A stretch of DNA of 64,000 nucleotides from Bacillota bacterium (GCA_012839805.1 DUMU01000016.1:27131-91130); one strand, 5' to 3'; shown: positions 28,605 through 40,728, counted from the first letter of the stretch. Program-made: numbers and translations. The notes: generated from the sequence alone by a model not told the origin.

Positions 28605-30398
28605 TTACTGCTTGAGCAGCCCCAGTATGTACTGGATCCGGACGTTCGCCTGGGCTAGCATCGCCATGGCCGACTGTAGCAAAATCTGGTGCTTGGCGAG
28701 CTCCGTGGCCTCGGCGGCCATGTCCGCATCCTCGATCCGTGAGCGAGCCGAGGTGATATTCTCTCGGGACACCTGAAGAACGTTTATCGTACGCTCCAGG
28801 CCACTTTGCAAAGCCCCCACGTGCGCCCGTTCTTTCGACAGCCGGGCAATCGCCGCGTCCAGGCTCGCAATGGCGCTTGTCGCGTGTCCCACCGTATCCA
28901 CCAGCACGCCCTTCTCCACGGTTGCCGGCGTGGTCAGCCGCCCGTCCGCCCCAACCGTCGCTGCCTGCGATTCCCTGGTGACAAGGCCGATGACGTTCGT
29001 GCCCCAACCCGCCTCGCCCGCCAGAACCCGGTTCATCAGTTCGGGATTCCAGGTCAACCTGGCTATGCCTGCAAACGTTACCGAACCGCTATCGTCCGTT
29101 ACCGCCTGAGTTGCCACCGTCTTCCCGTCCATGTCCACCAGGCTGAAGGATATACCGTCGATCTCCAGCTGTGTATCCGGCGGCCATTCGTAAGCCTGTT
29201 GTGTCCCGGAGACGGTTGCCGCTCCGATGCCCGGGGGCGGGACGATGCCGTTTATGGCGGTGACCACCTCATTCCACGTAGCATCCACCTCGCCCCGGTC
29301 GTTCCGTCCCAATACCACCGTCAGCAAACTCTGGGCGCCGTCGTACGTGGCGGTGGTTTGCACCGGGTTAGCACGTGTGATGACTGGAGTCGTTCCGATC
29401 TCGCTTGCCGTCTGGCTACCATCACCCGTGACGCCCGCCTCAATCCCGGTGGTATCCTTCACTGCGTTGATCGCCAGCGCTACGTCGTTCCAGGTCGCAT
29501 CGATGGCACCCGTGTCATCAGTTCCCAAAGTAATTGTAAGCTTCTGCGCCACCTCATCCCAGGTAACGCTGGTTTCACTGTTAGGGGATCCCGACTTGAG
29601 GAACTCAATGTTGAAGTCTCGCGCTGTGGTAGTCGTAAACTCAAGCGTACACTGGGCACTTACCATTAAGGTAGCAACATACTCTGTAGGTTCACTGCTA
29701 TTCACTATTGCTAAACGGAACTGCTTGGGGGAAACGCTCGTCAGCGTCAGATTACCGTCCGCTGTGCTCACTGCCCCGCCAGAGCTAATGAGCTTCACCT
29801 CGTAGGCACCGGAAGGCACCGAAGACGGTTCAATGATCGAAACTTCATCGATACGGTCGCCTTCGATCACATACCCTTGAACTCCGGGCGTAAGGCCGAG
29901 CGATTTCGCGTCCACCGGTGCCAGGTCCACGTTCAAAGTCGTGCCGGCATTCGGACCTATCTGCAAGGAAGCATTGGTCAAGCCGCCACCGAGCAGATTC
30001 TTCCGGTTGAACTCGGTCTGGTTCGTGGTGCGGGATAGCTCTTCGGCCAGCTGATCGATCTCTTGTTGGATCGCCAACCGGTCCTCCCAGGTGAGGGTGC
30101 CGCTCGCCGCCTGCACGGCGAGTTCCCGCATGCGCTGCACTATACCGTGCATCTCTCCCATGACGGCATCCGCCGTCTGGAACAGGGAAACGCCGTCCTG
30201 GACGTTGCGGAGGGCCTGGTCCGTGCCGGCGATCTGGGCCTGCATGCGTTGGACGATGGTGAGACCGGCCGCGCCGTCGGCCCCGCGGTTGATGCGAAGT
30301 CCGGTAGAAAGCCGCGCCAGTGCCTTCGTCAGCCGTTGGTCGTTCCGGCGCAACGTGGCCAGCGCTCGGAAAGCAACCGTGTCGGTGTTGATCCTCAA
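28605..30398 (-). CDS. Flagellin with enlarged central region
   Basis: TTG start after AAAGGAGG; LRINTDTVAFRALATLRRNDQRLTKALARLSTGLRINRGADGAAGLTIVQRMQAQI; C-term SARSRIEDADMAAEATELAKHQILLQSAMAMLAQANVRIQYILGLLKQ. Confidence 0.92.
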   Translation of the reverse strand: MRINTDTVAFRALATLRRNDQRLTKALARLSTGLRINRGADGAAGLTIVQRMQAQIAGTDQALRNVQDGVSLFQTADAVMGEMHGIVQRMRELAVQAASGTLTWEDRLAIQQEIDQLAEELSRTTNQTEFNRKNLLGGGLTNASLQIGPNAGTTLNVDLAPVDAKSLGLTPGVQGYVIEGDRIDEVSIIEPSSVPSGAYEVKLISSGGAVSTADGNLTLTSVSPKQFRLAIVNSSEPTEYVATLMVSAQCTLEFTTTTARDFNIEFLKSGSPNSETSVTWDEVAQKLTITLGTDDTGAIDATWNDVALAINAVKDTTGIEAGVTGDGSQTASEIGTTPVITRANPVQTTATYDGAQSLLTVVLGRNDRGEVDATWNEVVTAINGIVPPPGIGAATVSGTQQAYEWPPDTQLEIDGISFSLVDMDGKTVATQAVTDDSGSVTFAGIARLTWNPELMNRVLAGEAGWGTNVIGLVTRESQAATVGADGRLTTPATVEKGVLVDTVGHATSAIASLDAAIARLSKERAHVGALQSGLERTINVLQVSRENITSARSRIEDADMAAEATELAKHQILLQSAMAMLAQANVRIQYILGLLKQ

Positions 30399-30599
30399 GC
30401 CGATGCCTCCTTTCACCAGCAGGCTGAAGGGCAGCCACCCATGAATTGGGTAGCTATCCTGCTGACTCCAGGAATGGCATCGGCAGCAAGCCGCGGCAGG
30501 TTTAACCACCCCGGCAGGCCGGCCCCGCAGGCTTGACCCGGCACGACCGGCCCTGCCGCCTGGCGGGGGCCGGCGGGCAACCGGATAGCGGGCCTGGCC

Positions 30600-31712
30600 T
30601 TAACCTACCGGCACGGCCTCGGCCCGGCTCTCGGTACGCACCTCGACCTGGACTCCCACCCTCGAGATGGAGAACGGAATAACCCGGGCTCCCGCATTCT
30701 CTAACGCTTCGATCACTCTTTCCCGAACGGCCTTCAGTTCATCAGGAATGCCGATCCCGCCGGCGGTGCCGTCCCCGCTTCCAGCACTGCTCCCACTTCC
30801 ACCCGTGCTTAGCATGGTAACCATGCAGCCGCCACCGCCGGCGCCGCAAAGCTTGCTGGCCCGGGCCCCCGCCCTCGCCGCCGCCTCCATCAGCCGCTCT
30901 ACGTCCGGGGTCGTCACCCCTTCGGCGAGCTCGCGGCGGTTTTGCCACTCCTCGGCGAGCAGTTCGGCCAGATCAACGAAACGGCCGGCAGAGATACATT
31001 CCCGCATGGCGAAAGCGGTTTGTTTGATTCGCTTCATACGTTCAACCGTCTGCCCCCGGTTCTCGATGTAGGCGCGCATCATGCCCCAATTGGTGATAGC
31101 AGAGAAACGAGGAGCGCCCGTGAAGGAGAGAATCATGCGGGCGGATAGCGCCTCGAGGGCTGCCTCGCTTTGGATGAGCCGCTCTACCCGGTTCTCTTCG
31201 ACATCGAACCAGATGGCGTTCACTCCGCCGTAGGTCGCCGCGTAGTAGTCCTGCTTGCCGGTGGGGACCCGGATGGTCTGCGCCTCAAGATTGGCCCCGA
31301 TGTTGATGATGTCTTCGTCGGAACGACGATCGACCCGCAGCTTGTTTAGGGCATGGCTGAGGGCGATGAGCAGGGCGGAGGAAGCCCCCAGGCCCGACCC
31401 TTTCGGCGCCTGGTTTTCGGTAAAGACGTCGATCCCCATAGGCGGAGCATAGAAGCGGATGACCCTGGCCACCAGATCCAGCTCGCCCCCCACCTCGAGG
31501 TGGGCGAGGTCGGCAGCATGACGCTCGGTGTGGGTGTCGAGGGAGTAGATGTGGATCTCCCTATCTTCCCGGGTGCGGATGGTAACGGTACTGTTTACGT
31601 CGATGGCCACGTTGACCGTGAGCCCGCCGTCTTCGAAGAGATAGAGAGGATAAAGGTCAAGGGTACCGCCGGCCAAATCGATCCGGTTGGGAGCAACCGC
31701 TCTTACCTCCAT
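30600..31712 (-). CDS. GHMP-family sugar kinase (heptose-7-phosphate kinase-like)
   Basis: MEVRAVAPNRIDLAGGTLDLYPLYLFEDGG; QAPKGSGLGASSALLIALSHAL (GHMP motif); KLCGAGGGGCMVTML. Confidence 0.82.
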   Translation of the reverse strand: MEVRAVAPNRIDLAGGTLDLYPLYLFEDGGLTVNVAIDVNSTVTIRTREDREIHIYSLDTHTERHAADLAHLEVGGELDLVARVIRFYAPPMGIDVFTENQAPKGSGLGASSALLIALSHALNKLRVDRRSDEDIINIGANLEAQTIRVPTGKQDYYAATYGGVNAIWFDVEENRVERLIQSEAALEALSARMILSFTGAPRFSAITNWGMMRAYIENRGQTVERMKRIKQTAFAMRECISAGRFVDLAELLAEEWQNRRELAEGVTTPDVERLMEAAARAGARASKLCGAGGGGCMVTMLSTGGSGSSAGSGDGTAGGIGIPDELKAVRERVIEALENAGARVIPFSISRVGVQVEVRTESRAEAVPVG

Positions 31713-32033
31713 GCCGATGCCTCCCCGCAGCCCCGCCGTTCCGGCGGACCGGCTCAAACCCTGCCGGTCGGGCCGCTACGTGTTGGTTGAATACTGGTCG
31801 GATAGGACTACGTTCCAGGTTATGCCGAAAGCTCCCCGGGTGCCAGCGCGCGGCGGGTCACCAAACACGGGAGCGCCGGAGTAGATTCGCCGTCCCAGCT
31901 GGGATTCCCTTCAGAGGGGAGGAAACCGGGCCGGCCACGGCGAACCACTGCGGGAAGTTCCGGGGCAAGCCCTCATACTGGCCAACCTTGGCCAGCAGAT
32001 GGGAGAGACCAAACGGGAAAGGAGCAGGCAAGC

Positions 32034-32384
32034 ATGCCTTACGTCTCGTGCGTTACGAGCCAAAACCTGACCGGTCGTGCCGAAGAGGAGTTCAAGGCCG
32101 GTGTGGCCAGAGCTCTGGCGGAGGTGGCCGGTAAACCTGAGGAATATCTCTTTGTCTCTATTGAGGCAGGGCAGACGCTCTTCATAAGGGGACAACGCCT
32201 TCCCGGGGCGGTGATACGCGTCAGCCTCATCGGCTCGCTTAGCTCAGCGCAAAAACAGGAGATCACCTCGCGCCTTTGCCGCTTATGCCAGGATCAATTC
32301 GGACTCCCCGGCGACGCCGTCTACGTCATCTTCGAGCCCGTTTCCGCCGGCGATTGGGGCTGGAACGGCCGCCTCTTCGGCTAG
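32034..32384 (+). CDS. Macrophage migration inhibitory factor (MIF)/tautomerase family protein
   Basis: MPYVSCVTSQNLT... Pro after initiator Met; VYVIFEPVSAGDWGWNGRLFG resembles the MIF C-terminus (NWGWNGSTF type). Confidence 0.78.
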   Translation: MPYVSCVTSQNLTGRAEEEFKAGVARALAEVAGKPEEYLFVSIEAGQTLFIRGQRLPGAVIRVSLIGSLSSAQKQEITSRLCRLCQDQFGLPGDAVYVIFEPVSAGDWGWNGRLFG

Positions 32385-32598
32385 TGACCAGGCAGGGGCA
32401 AGGCGACGTCCACCAGCCGGCCAGCGCAGGTAGTATCCGGCGCTTTTTCCCGGGGCGTGCCGGCGGTGGTGGCTCCCCGGCAGCAGTTCAGCGGGTTATA
32501 ATGAACAGCATGCAGCGCCAGTTGCCTGTCTCCGCAACTTTTAAGGGTGACTGCTGAGGGTGACTGCTGAAAGATCACTCTGAAAGAAGGGTAGCAGG

Positions 32599-33906
32599 TT
32601 GAAAGAGCTCGGAGAGCGGCAAGCCGAACAGGGACGAGCTGCGGCGGTGCGACGGCAGGCAGTACGGTTCATCGTGCTGCTCGGCGTGGTCAGCCTGTTT
32701 TCGGATATGGTATACGAAGGAGCAAGGAGCGCGACGGGGCCGTTCTTGCTATCGCTCGGAGCCAGTGCCGGAGTGGTAGGTACGGTCGCCGGGTTGGGCG
32801 AACTGCTCGGATATGCGTTGCGCCTGGTGTCGGGGGATGTAGCAGACCGGACCCGAAGGTATTGGTTACTCACGGGAATCGGGTACGCGGTCAACTTGCT
32901 GTCCGTTCCCCTCTTGGCCCTGGCAGGGCGGTGGGACGTCGCGGCCGGGCTGGTCCTGATCGAACGGATTGGAAAGGGCATCCGGACGCCGTCCCGGGAC
33001 GTATTGCTGTCGTACGCCACGCGTGAGGTCGGACGGGGATTCGGCTTCGGCCTGCATGAGGCACTCGACCAGATCGGTGCAATCCTGGGACCGCTGGTGG
33101 TGGCAGGAGCAGCTTTCGCCGGCGAGGGTTACCGGACCGGGTTTGCCTGGCTCCTTGCTCCGGCGATCCTGGCCCTGGGAACGCTGGCGGCGGCGCGGCT
33201 CATATACGCCTCGCCGCAGCGATTCGAAGCGACGGGCCAGGGGGAGGGTTCGGACCCTAGCGCAGGTGCGGCTGCGGCCGCCGCGAGGGGTACGGGAACG
33301 GATACGGGCGCAGCCGGTGGTGCGGCCCCTCGACCGGAGTACCTTTGGGGCCTGGGCCGGGGGCTGTGGCTCTACATCGCTTTCTCCGGCCTGACCGTCT
33401 TCGGGTTTGCCCACTTCCAACTGCTTTCCTACCACTTCAAAGCCGTGGGACTCATGAGCGACGCTCTCATCCCTCTGGCCTTCGCCATCGCCATGGGCGT
33501 CGACGCGGTTGCCGCCCTGATCGTAGGCAGGGCTTACGACCGTTCCGGGCTCAATGTCCTGCTGGCGCTTCCGGTCGGAACACTCCTTGCCAGCGTGCTC
33601 GCTTTCGGCTCCCGCCCGGGACTGGCCTGGGCAGGCCTTCTGGTTTGGGGCGTGGTGATGGGAGTTCAGGAGACGATCATGCGGGCTGCCATCGCCGACC
33701 TTTCCCCCCTCGCCATGCGAGGGCGAGCCTATGGCGTTTTCAACACCGTCTTCGGCATCGCCTGGTTCGTGGGCAGCGCCATCATGGGCTTCCTGTACGA
33801 CGTTTCGGTCACCGCAGTGATCGTGTTCGCGGTCGTGGTCCAGCTTCTAGCCCTGCCCGTTTTCGCCGTGCTGCATCGTACTGGTACTGCCAGGGCAGCT
33901 GGCTAA
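32599..33906 (+). CDS. Major facilitator superfamily transporter
   Basis: Multiple TM helices; SDMVYEGARSATGPFLLSLGASAGVVGTVAG; RIGKGIRTPSRDVLLSYATREVGRGFGFGLHEALDQIGAILGPL. Confidence 0.88.
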   Translation: MKELGERQAEQGRAAAVRRQAVRFIVLLGVVSLFSDMVYEGARSATGPFLLSLGASAGVVGTVAGLGELLGYALRLVSGDVADRTRRYWLLTGIGYAVNLLSVPLLALAGRWDVAAGLVLIERIGKGIRTPSRDVLLSYATREVGRGFGFGLHEALDQIGAILGPLVVAGAAFAGEGYRTGFAWLLAPAILALGTLAAARLIYASPQRFEATGQGEGSDPSAGAAAAAARGTGTDTGAAGGAAPRPEYLWGLGRGLWLYIAFSGLTVFGFAHFQLLSYHFKAVGLMSDALIPLAFAIAMGVDAVAALIVGRAYDRSGLNVLLALPVGTLLASVLAFGSRPGLAWAGLLVWGVVMGVQETIMRAAIADLSPLAMRGRAYGVFNTVFGIAWFVGSAIMGFLYDVSVTAVIVFAVVVQLLALPVFAVLHRTGTARAAG

Positions 33907-35645
33907 GGTGACTCCAGCCGATCGAAGAGACGGGCCGCCACCGCCAGCACCAGGGCGGCGATGGCCACCGCCCCGGCGGCGGCAAGCAATAAGGCCAGGC
34001 GCACCGAACCCCCGGCCAGGAGTCCCAGCACCGGTAGTGGCACCACCAGGACCAGGCACAAAACAAACACCATGAACCGCAAGAGACTCCGGGTGAACGG
34101 TGGCAGCCAGGAGGGGACGATGATGGTTCCGAGCAGGACCGTTGCCTGGCCGAGCGCGCAAAGGGCAAGGAGCAACAGCCAGCTGGCCAGAGCGCTGGCG
34201 GCGATGGAGGCGAAGCCGGCACCGGCTCGCCCCACGGTCCCGACCAGCACGGAGGTCCAAAGCATGAGACTAGCATCCAGGGAGACGTCAAACCAAGGGA
34301 CGACGGCAGTTGCCAGGAGCCGTCGCCAGGGCGCGGCCGGGATCAGGAAAATGTGCGGCTGCCGCAGTTCGTCGGCGAGGTAACCCGATCCCTGGGAAAG
34401 CAGTGGCATCGCCAAGGGGACAAGCCAAAGCCAGAATGACGCCAGGTTGAGATAGCGGACCAGAAGACCCAGACCCGCGCCGAACAGGCCGATGAAAACC
34501 AGGCTATATACTGCCGTCGCCCGCTCGAACCGCAGGTAGCGCAAAGCCTGCTCCCAGGTTATCGCCCACGCCCCGCGGCCAAAAGGCGGGACGGACACGT
34601 GGCTGAGGCGGGGATCGGCGCTGCGCCCGAGCATGGTCAGCACCGTACCCTGCAGGTCGGTGGCCTGGGCCTCGCCGGCTTTCTTCGCCACCTCCGCCGC
34701 CTGAATGAACGTCTGCGTTTGCGCTACCGCCGGCTCGTAGTAGTCCTCGGCCAGGTGGAGGGCGGCGGCCGCCAGAGCGCCGACCAAAAGCAACGTGGCC
34801 AGGAAACCCTCCCGGGTCGCGGCCGGCCAGCCCGGAGCTTCTCTCCTGCTTGCGGCACCTGTGGCCTCCCGGGCAAACTGCCACTCGAAAGGCAGGCCGA
34901 AGCTGGCGAGCCAGCGCAGGGGCGGCAGCTCGGCAGCCTTCTCGAGCCGCTCGAAAGTCACTTCAAGGGCAGGCCTGATTCCGGCCACTCCCTGTCCTCC
35001 CTGCCCCCGGAAGGCAGGCCATAATGCCCAAACCGCGAGGATGGTCGCCACGACCACCACTGCCGCCCGCAGCCGGCGACCTATCCCCGCCGCCCGCTCC
35101 GCCGGCTTCCGGTGAACTGCCAACCACCCCACCGCCCCCACCAGCTCCGCCACCATGTGGATCAACACGAAGGCGGCCAGCAGGCTGAATACCCCGCTGA
35201 ATCCCACCGGATAGTCCAGTTTCATCAGCACGAGGAGCGACCAGACGAGGTTCGGGATCGCTCGCAGTAGCTCGAGGAAAAGCTGGCGCAGGAACTGGCC
35301 GGCGAGGACCACCCGCGGGGAGATGGGAGCGGGAAGCAACAGGCTCACGTCGGCGGAACTGAAGATGACCGGCGGCCGGCGGGGGGCGCCGTACAGGCTC
35401 GTGAGTATCGCCACCAGGGCCCAGCCCGCCAGCACGGCCGTGGCCGGCGGTCGGAACCCCATTACCATTGCCTCTGCCTGGGCCTCGTGGTTGCCGGGCG
35501 CGGCCGAAAACCTCGCTACCTGCACCATGACCGCGACGAACCCGATGACGATCAGCCCGTAGAAGACCAGCCAGCCCGGCGAACGCAGAAGGCGCCGTAG
35601 CCGGTTGCGGAATTGCCACCACTCAAGCTGCAGCAGTGCTCTCAC
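33903..35645 (-). CDS. ABC exporter membrane component (putative)
   Basis: Many hydrophobic helices; MRALLQLEWWQFRNRLRRLLRSPGWLVFYGLIVIGFVAVMVQVARF; overlaps the adjacent ABC ATPase gene by 4 nt. Confidence 0.72.
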   Translation of the reverse strand: MRALLQLEWWQFRNRLRRLLRSPGWLVFYGLIVIGFVAVMVQVARFSAAPGNHEAQAEAMVMGFRPPATAVLAGWALVAILTSLYGAPRRPPVIFSSADVSLLLPAPISPRVVLAGQFLRQLFLELLRAIPNLVWSLLVLMKLDYPVGFSGVFSLLAAFVLIHMVAELVGAVGWLAVHRKPAERAAGIGRRLRAAVVVVATILAVWALWPAFRGQGGQGVAGIRPALEVTFERLEKAAELPPLRWLASFGLPFEWQFAREATGAASRREAPGWPAATREGFLATLLLVGALAAAALHLAEDYYEPAVAQTQTFIQAAEVAKKAGEAQATDLQGTVLTMLGRSADPRLSHVSVPPFGRGAWAITWEQALRYLRFERATAVYSLVFIGLFGAGLGLLVRYLNLASFWLWLVPLAMPLLSQGSGYLADELRQPHIFLIPAAPWRRLLATAVVPWFDVSLDASLMLWTSVLVGTVGRAGAGFASIAASALASWLLLLALCALGQATVLLGTIIVPSWLPPFTRSLLRFMVFVLCLVLVVPLPVLGLLAGGSVRLALLLAAAGAVAIAALVLAVAARLFDRLESP

Positions 35646-36481
35646 TCTGGGTTCACCCGTCCGTCATTCATAATCGCTTCGAAGAAGACATCTTCCAGGG
35701 GCGTGCCGGTGGGCAGGTGGAATTGGTCGCGCAGCCGCGCCAGCGATCCCTCGGCTACCCGCCGGCCTTTGTGCATGATCAGTGCCCGGTCGCAGATCCG
35801 CTCCACGCTCTCCAGCATGTGCGTGCTGATCAAGAGGCCTACCCCGGAGTCTCGCAGTTCCAAAAAGAGCTCGCGCAGCTGCCGCTGCGCCGGCGGATCA
35901 AGACCGACCATTGGTTCGTCGAGGATGAGGAGGGAAGGGTGGTGCAGCAGGGCAGTACAGATCAGGAGCTTCTGGCGCATTCCCTTGGAAAGGCCCGAAG
36001 CAAGGGTATCCCGCTTATCCCAAAGGTCGAATCGTTTGAGCAACTTTTCCGCCTCCGCCCGCCAGTTGGCCGGGCCGGAGTGGTCGCCGGCACGTCCCTG
36101 CCGCCCGCCGCGGTGACCTGGCCCGTCGAGACCGTAGGCGAGCGCCACGAACTGCAGATGTTCCCAGGGGGTAAGCAGTTCATAAACGGTGGGCACTTCG
36201 GGTACCCAACCGACGATCTGGCGGGAACGGGGTTTGCGTGCCGGTAGGCCGTCGATGGTGATTTCGCCCCATTGGGGCCGCAAGAGGCCGACTATGCACT
36301 TGAGTGTGGTTGTCTTCCCGGCCCCGTTCGGCCCCAGCATGGCCAGGATCTCGCCCCGGTTGACGGTAAAGGAGAGGTCGCATACCGCCTGCACGCTGCC
36401 GAACCACTTGCTCAGGCCCCTCACCTTCAGCAAGGTTTGGGCCGGCAGCGGCGGCTGCCGGTCGCCCCCGGACGTGGTCAT
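35642..36481 (-). CDS. ABC transporter ATP-binding protein
   Basis: Walker A GPNGAGKTTTLK, signature LSKGMRQKL, Walker B LLILDEPMVGLDP. Confidence 0.94.
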   Translation of the reverse strand: MTTSGGDRQPPLPAQTLLKVRGLSKWFGSVQAVCDLSFTVNRGEILAMLGPNGAGKTTTLKCIVGLLRPQWGEITIDGLPARKPRSRQIVGWVPEVPTVYELLTPWEHLQFVALAYGLDGPGHRGGRQGRAGDHSGPANWRAEAEKLLKRFDLWDKRDTLASGLSKGMRQKLLICTALLHHPSLLILDEPMVGLDPPAQRQLRELFLELRDSGVGLLISTHMLESVERICDRALIMHKGRRVAEGSLARLRDQFHLPTGTPLEDVFFEAIMNDGRVNPE

Positions 36482-36707
36482 TACAATGACAGCCTCCCGG
36501 TCGCAGGCCTGATCCCTGGTTTGCCCAGGCGGCCCTCGGTTCGTCTTCCACTAGCGCGGTAAACTGGATTTTTCCCTCTTTGGCCTCATTCCTGCTTCAT
36601 CGTAGAGGAAGCCGGGTCGGCCCATGCCGGGCTCGAACTCCGGTCTGCCTGCCCGTCTTGCCATCTTATGGCTAGCATGGTAAACTCAGGACTACCGGAC
36701 GGCAGGT

Positions 36708-38492
36708 ATGTCCGGAAAGAGCGAAGGGGAGGCCGATGCCGTGTCCACCGGGGAAGGAACACTGGCCGCCAGGACGGGTATGAATCTGTACATGGCTTGC
36801 GCCCTTGGAACGCTGATGCTTGGTCTTATTGGTTACCGGCCGGCCGAGGCCGCGGCCCCGGTGGTTCAATCCCCGCCCAAGAGCTCGTGGATCGGCCTCC
36901 GGTATACCCCGGAAGAAGGGCTGCGCGGGCTGGTGCAGCTGCAGTTAGAGGTGGCGATCCACGCTCCATTTGAACCCGTCACCGGTACGAGTGATGCGCA
37001 GGAGTGCGGAGTGAGGTTGCAGCTTTGCTCGTACGATGAGGCGTTCTCCTTCTTGGAGACCCCGCGGGAGCTGTCCCTCAGGCCCGAAACCATCACCATC
37101 GAAGGGCGGGGCGCCCTTTGGGAGGGAGGGCAGCCGGTTCACTGGGTGTTGGGAGATTTTCAAATGCCCCTCCCCGCGGAGCTGGCAGGTGACACCCGGA
37201 GAAGCTCCGTTCGCGGCGTCATGGGCGAGGGTACGAATGCTTCGTTTTTCTTCGGCTGGGCCGCCAGCAGCGTGGAGCCTCTCACTCGAAACGAGGAATG
37301 GCCCGGTCAAGACTACCTTGTGTACGGGGGGCAGGTCGCGTGGACGAGGCCCCTGGCCCAGGGCCAGGCCGGCAGAGACGGGGAGCGCAACCTCAAGGGC
37401 AACCTTGCCGTCGCCACCCGCACCGGAACGATTCCGCCTGCGCCAGGTGCTCCGAGCCGGGCTTCGGAGAGTTACCGGGAAACCGCGGGAATGCTGTCGG
37501 GTTCTTTGGAGTGGTGGGACCAGATGCAGGCTGCCGGCTCAAAACCGGGAACCGCTCGGAAGAACCGCATCGAGGGGTTGGCGGCGTGGCAGACGGTGGC
37601 CGAAACGTTCCGCAGTTGGGGACTGTGGTGGGAGCAGGAATGGAGGGGAGAGCGGCAACGACTCCATCGGGTCAGCTTGGGGTTTCACTCGGTTCCTGCC
37701 GGCTTCCTGCCGTGGGCCGCCCGGCGATCCGCGAGCAAAAACCGCCTCTACCGGTGGCGGGGAGAGACGGCGGTGGCGTCGGAGGGAACTGCCTGGGTTT
37801 CACCCGGGTGGGTCTGGCCAGGTCCACCCATGGCCTGGAAACTGCAGTGGGATACGGCAGCCGGCCTGCGGGCCCGCGCCGGCGATGGCGAGCAAGAACG
37901 GGGATTCGCCAGAGGCCGGCTCCAAGCCGAAGGCACGTTCCCTGACGGTACCTGCCTCGCCGGCGTCCAGTGCCGGCTCCGGGCGAACGTTGACCTCACC
38001 AGGCAACCAGAGCCAGAACCGGGATCACCAGCACCGGCAGGGGAGGGCGGGTTAACTCGCGCCGGGTCGGAGACCGTAACGGAGGCGTGGGCAGACTTGC
38101 GCATATCCCGCCAAGCAGGAGCATGGACTCCCTGGTACATGTTGCGTTGGCAAAACTCGACTCCTTCCCAAGACGGTGACGAGAGTGCCGGCGGTGGAGG
38201 CGATGAAGACGCGCCATCGGACGCGAGCCCCGGGGACGACGGCCAAATGTCACTCTTGTCCCGGTTAACCCACACCCTGGGCTTTGCCGTCGATCTCCCA
38301 GCCGGGCCGCTCGAGGGGCTCAAAGCTACCTGGACCAGCTCGCTGGCGGCGGATCGGTCACCGGTTCATTCGGTAGCGGTGAGCTATCTCTCACCGGCCG
38401 GCTGGGAATGGCAGCTGAAGTGGACGTGGCCGGATGATCCCGACCGGACCACGGATTGCCGCGCCCAGCTCCGTAGCCGCTTCGGGTTTTGA
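36708..38492 (+). CDS. Secreted hypothetical protein, predicted outer-membrane beta-barrel
   Basis: Signal-like MACALGTLMLGLIGYRPAEAAA; alternating strands; C-terminal ...WQLKWTWPDDPDRTTDCRAQLRSRFGF with terminal Phe; start codon uncertain. Confidence 0.5.
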   Translation: MSGKSEGEADAVSTGEGTLAARTGMNLYMACALGTLMLGLIGYRPAEAAAPVVQSPPKSSWIGLRYTPEEGLRGLVQLQLEVAIHAPFEPVTGTSDAQECGVRLQLCSYDEAFSFLETPRELSLRPETITIEGRGALWEGGQPVHWVLGDFQMPLPAELAGDTRRSSVRGVMGEGTNASFFFGWAASSVEPLTRNEEWPGQDYLVYGGQVAWTRPLAQGQAGRDGERNLKGNLAVATRTGTIPPAPGAPSRASESYRETAGMLSGSLEWWDQMQAAGSKPGTARKNRIEGLAAWQTVAETFRSWGLWWEQEWRGERQRLHRVSLGFHSVPAGFLPWAARRSASKNRLYRWRGETAVASEGTAWVSPGWVWPGPPMAWKLQWDTAAGLRARAGDGEQERGFARGRLQAEGTFPDGTCLAGVQCRLRANVDLTRQPEPEPGSPAPAGEGGLTRAGSETVTEAWADLRISRQAGAWTPWYMLRWQNSTPSQDGDESAGGGGDEDAPSDASPGDDGQMSLLSRLTHTLGFAVDLPAGPLEGLKATWTSSLAADRSPVHSVAVSYLSPAGWEWQLKWTWPDDPDRTTDCRAQLRSRFGF

Positions 38493-38772
38493 AGCGAGGG
38501 GCGAGACCGGCAGGTGGGGATGACTCGCCGGCCAGGAAGGTTGACGGCGAGTGGAGCTGAGAATATCCTGGCCGGTCGCCGCGCGGTGCAACCGTAGCTG
38601 CAAACAGTCCAAGCTAAGACCGCGGGTGCAGGTGGCGGGATGGCCCGCCTGGCGGCTCTTGCCTTGCCGGCCGGCTAGCCGGCCCGGCTGGGGTCAACGG
38701 CCGGCGGTGGAGGGGCTGCTGCCGGTCTCCGCCGGCGGCGAGGGCGGCGTATCCGAGGGAGGTTCGGGAAGA

Positions 38773-40728
<1,956 letters not shown>

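Noticed and set aside
38493-38772. Possible glmS ribozyme in the roughly 280-bp leader of glmS (contains GTTGACGG and a GGTGCAACCGTAGC hairpin)
   Set aside because: The essential catalytic-core strings of the glmS ribozyme (UUUAUCGA-like segment and UCGGCGGRUGCC-like segment) are not present; likely coincidence. Infernal with RF00234 would decide.
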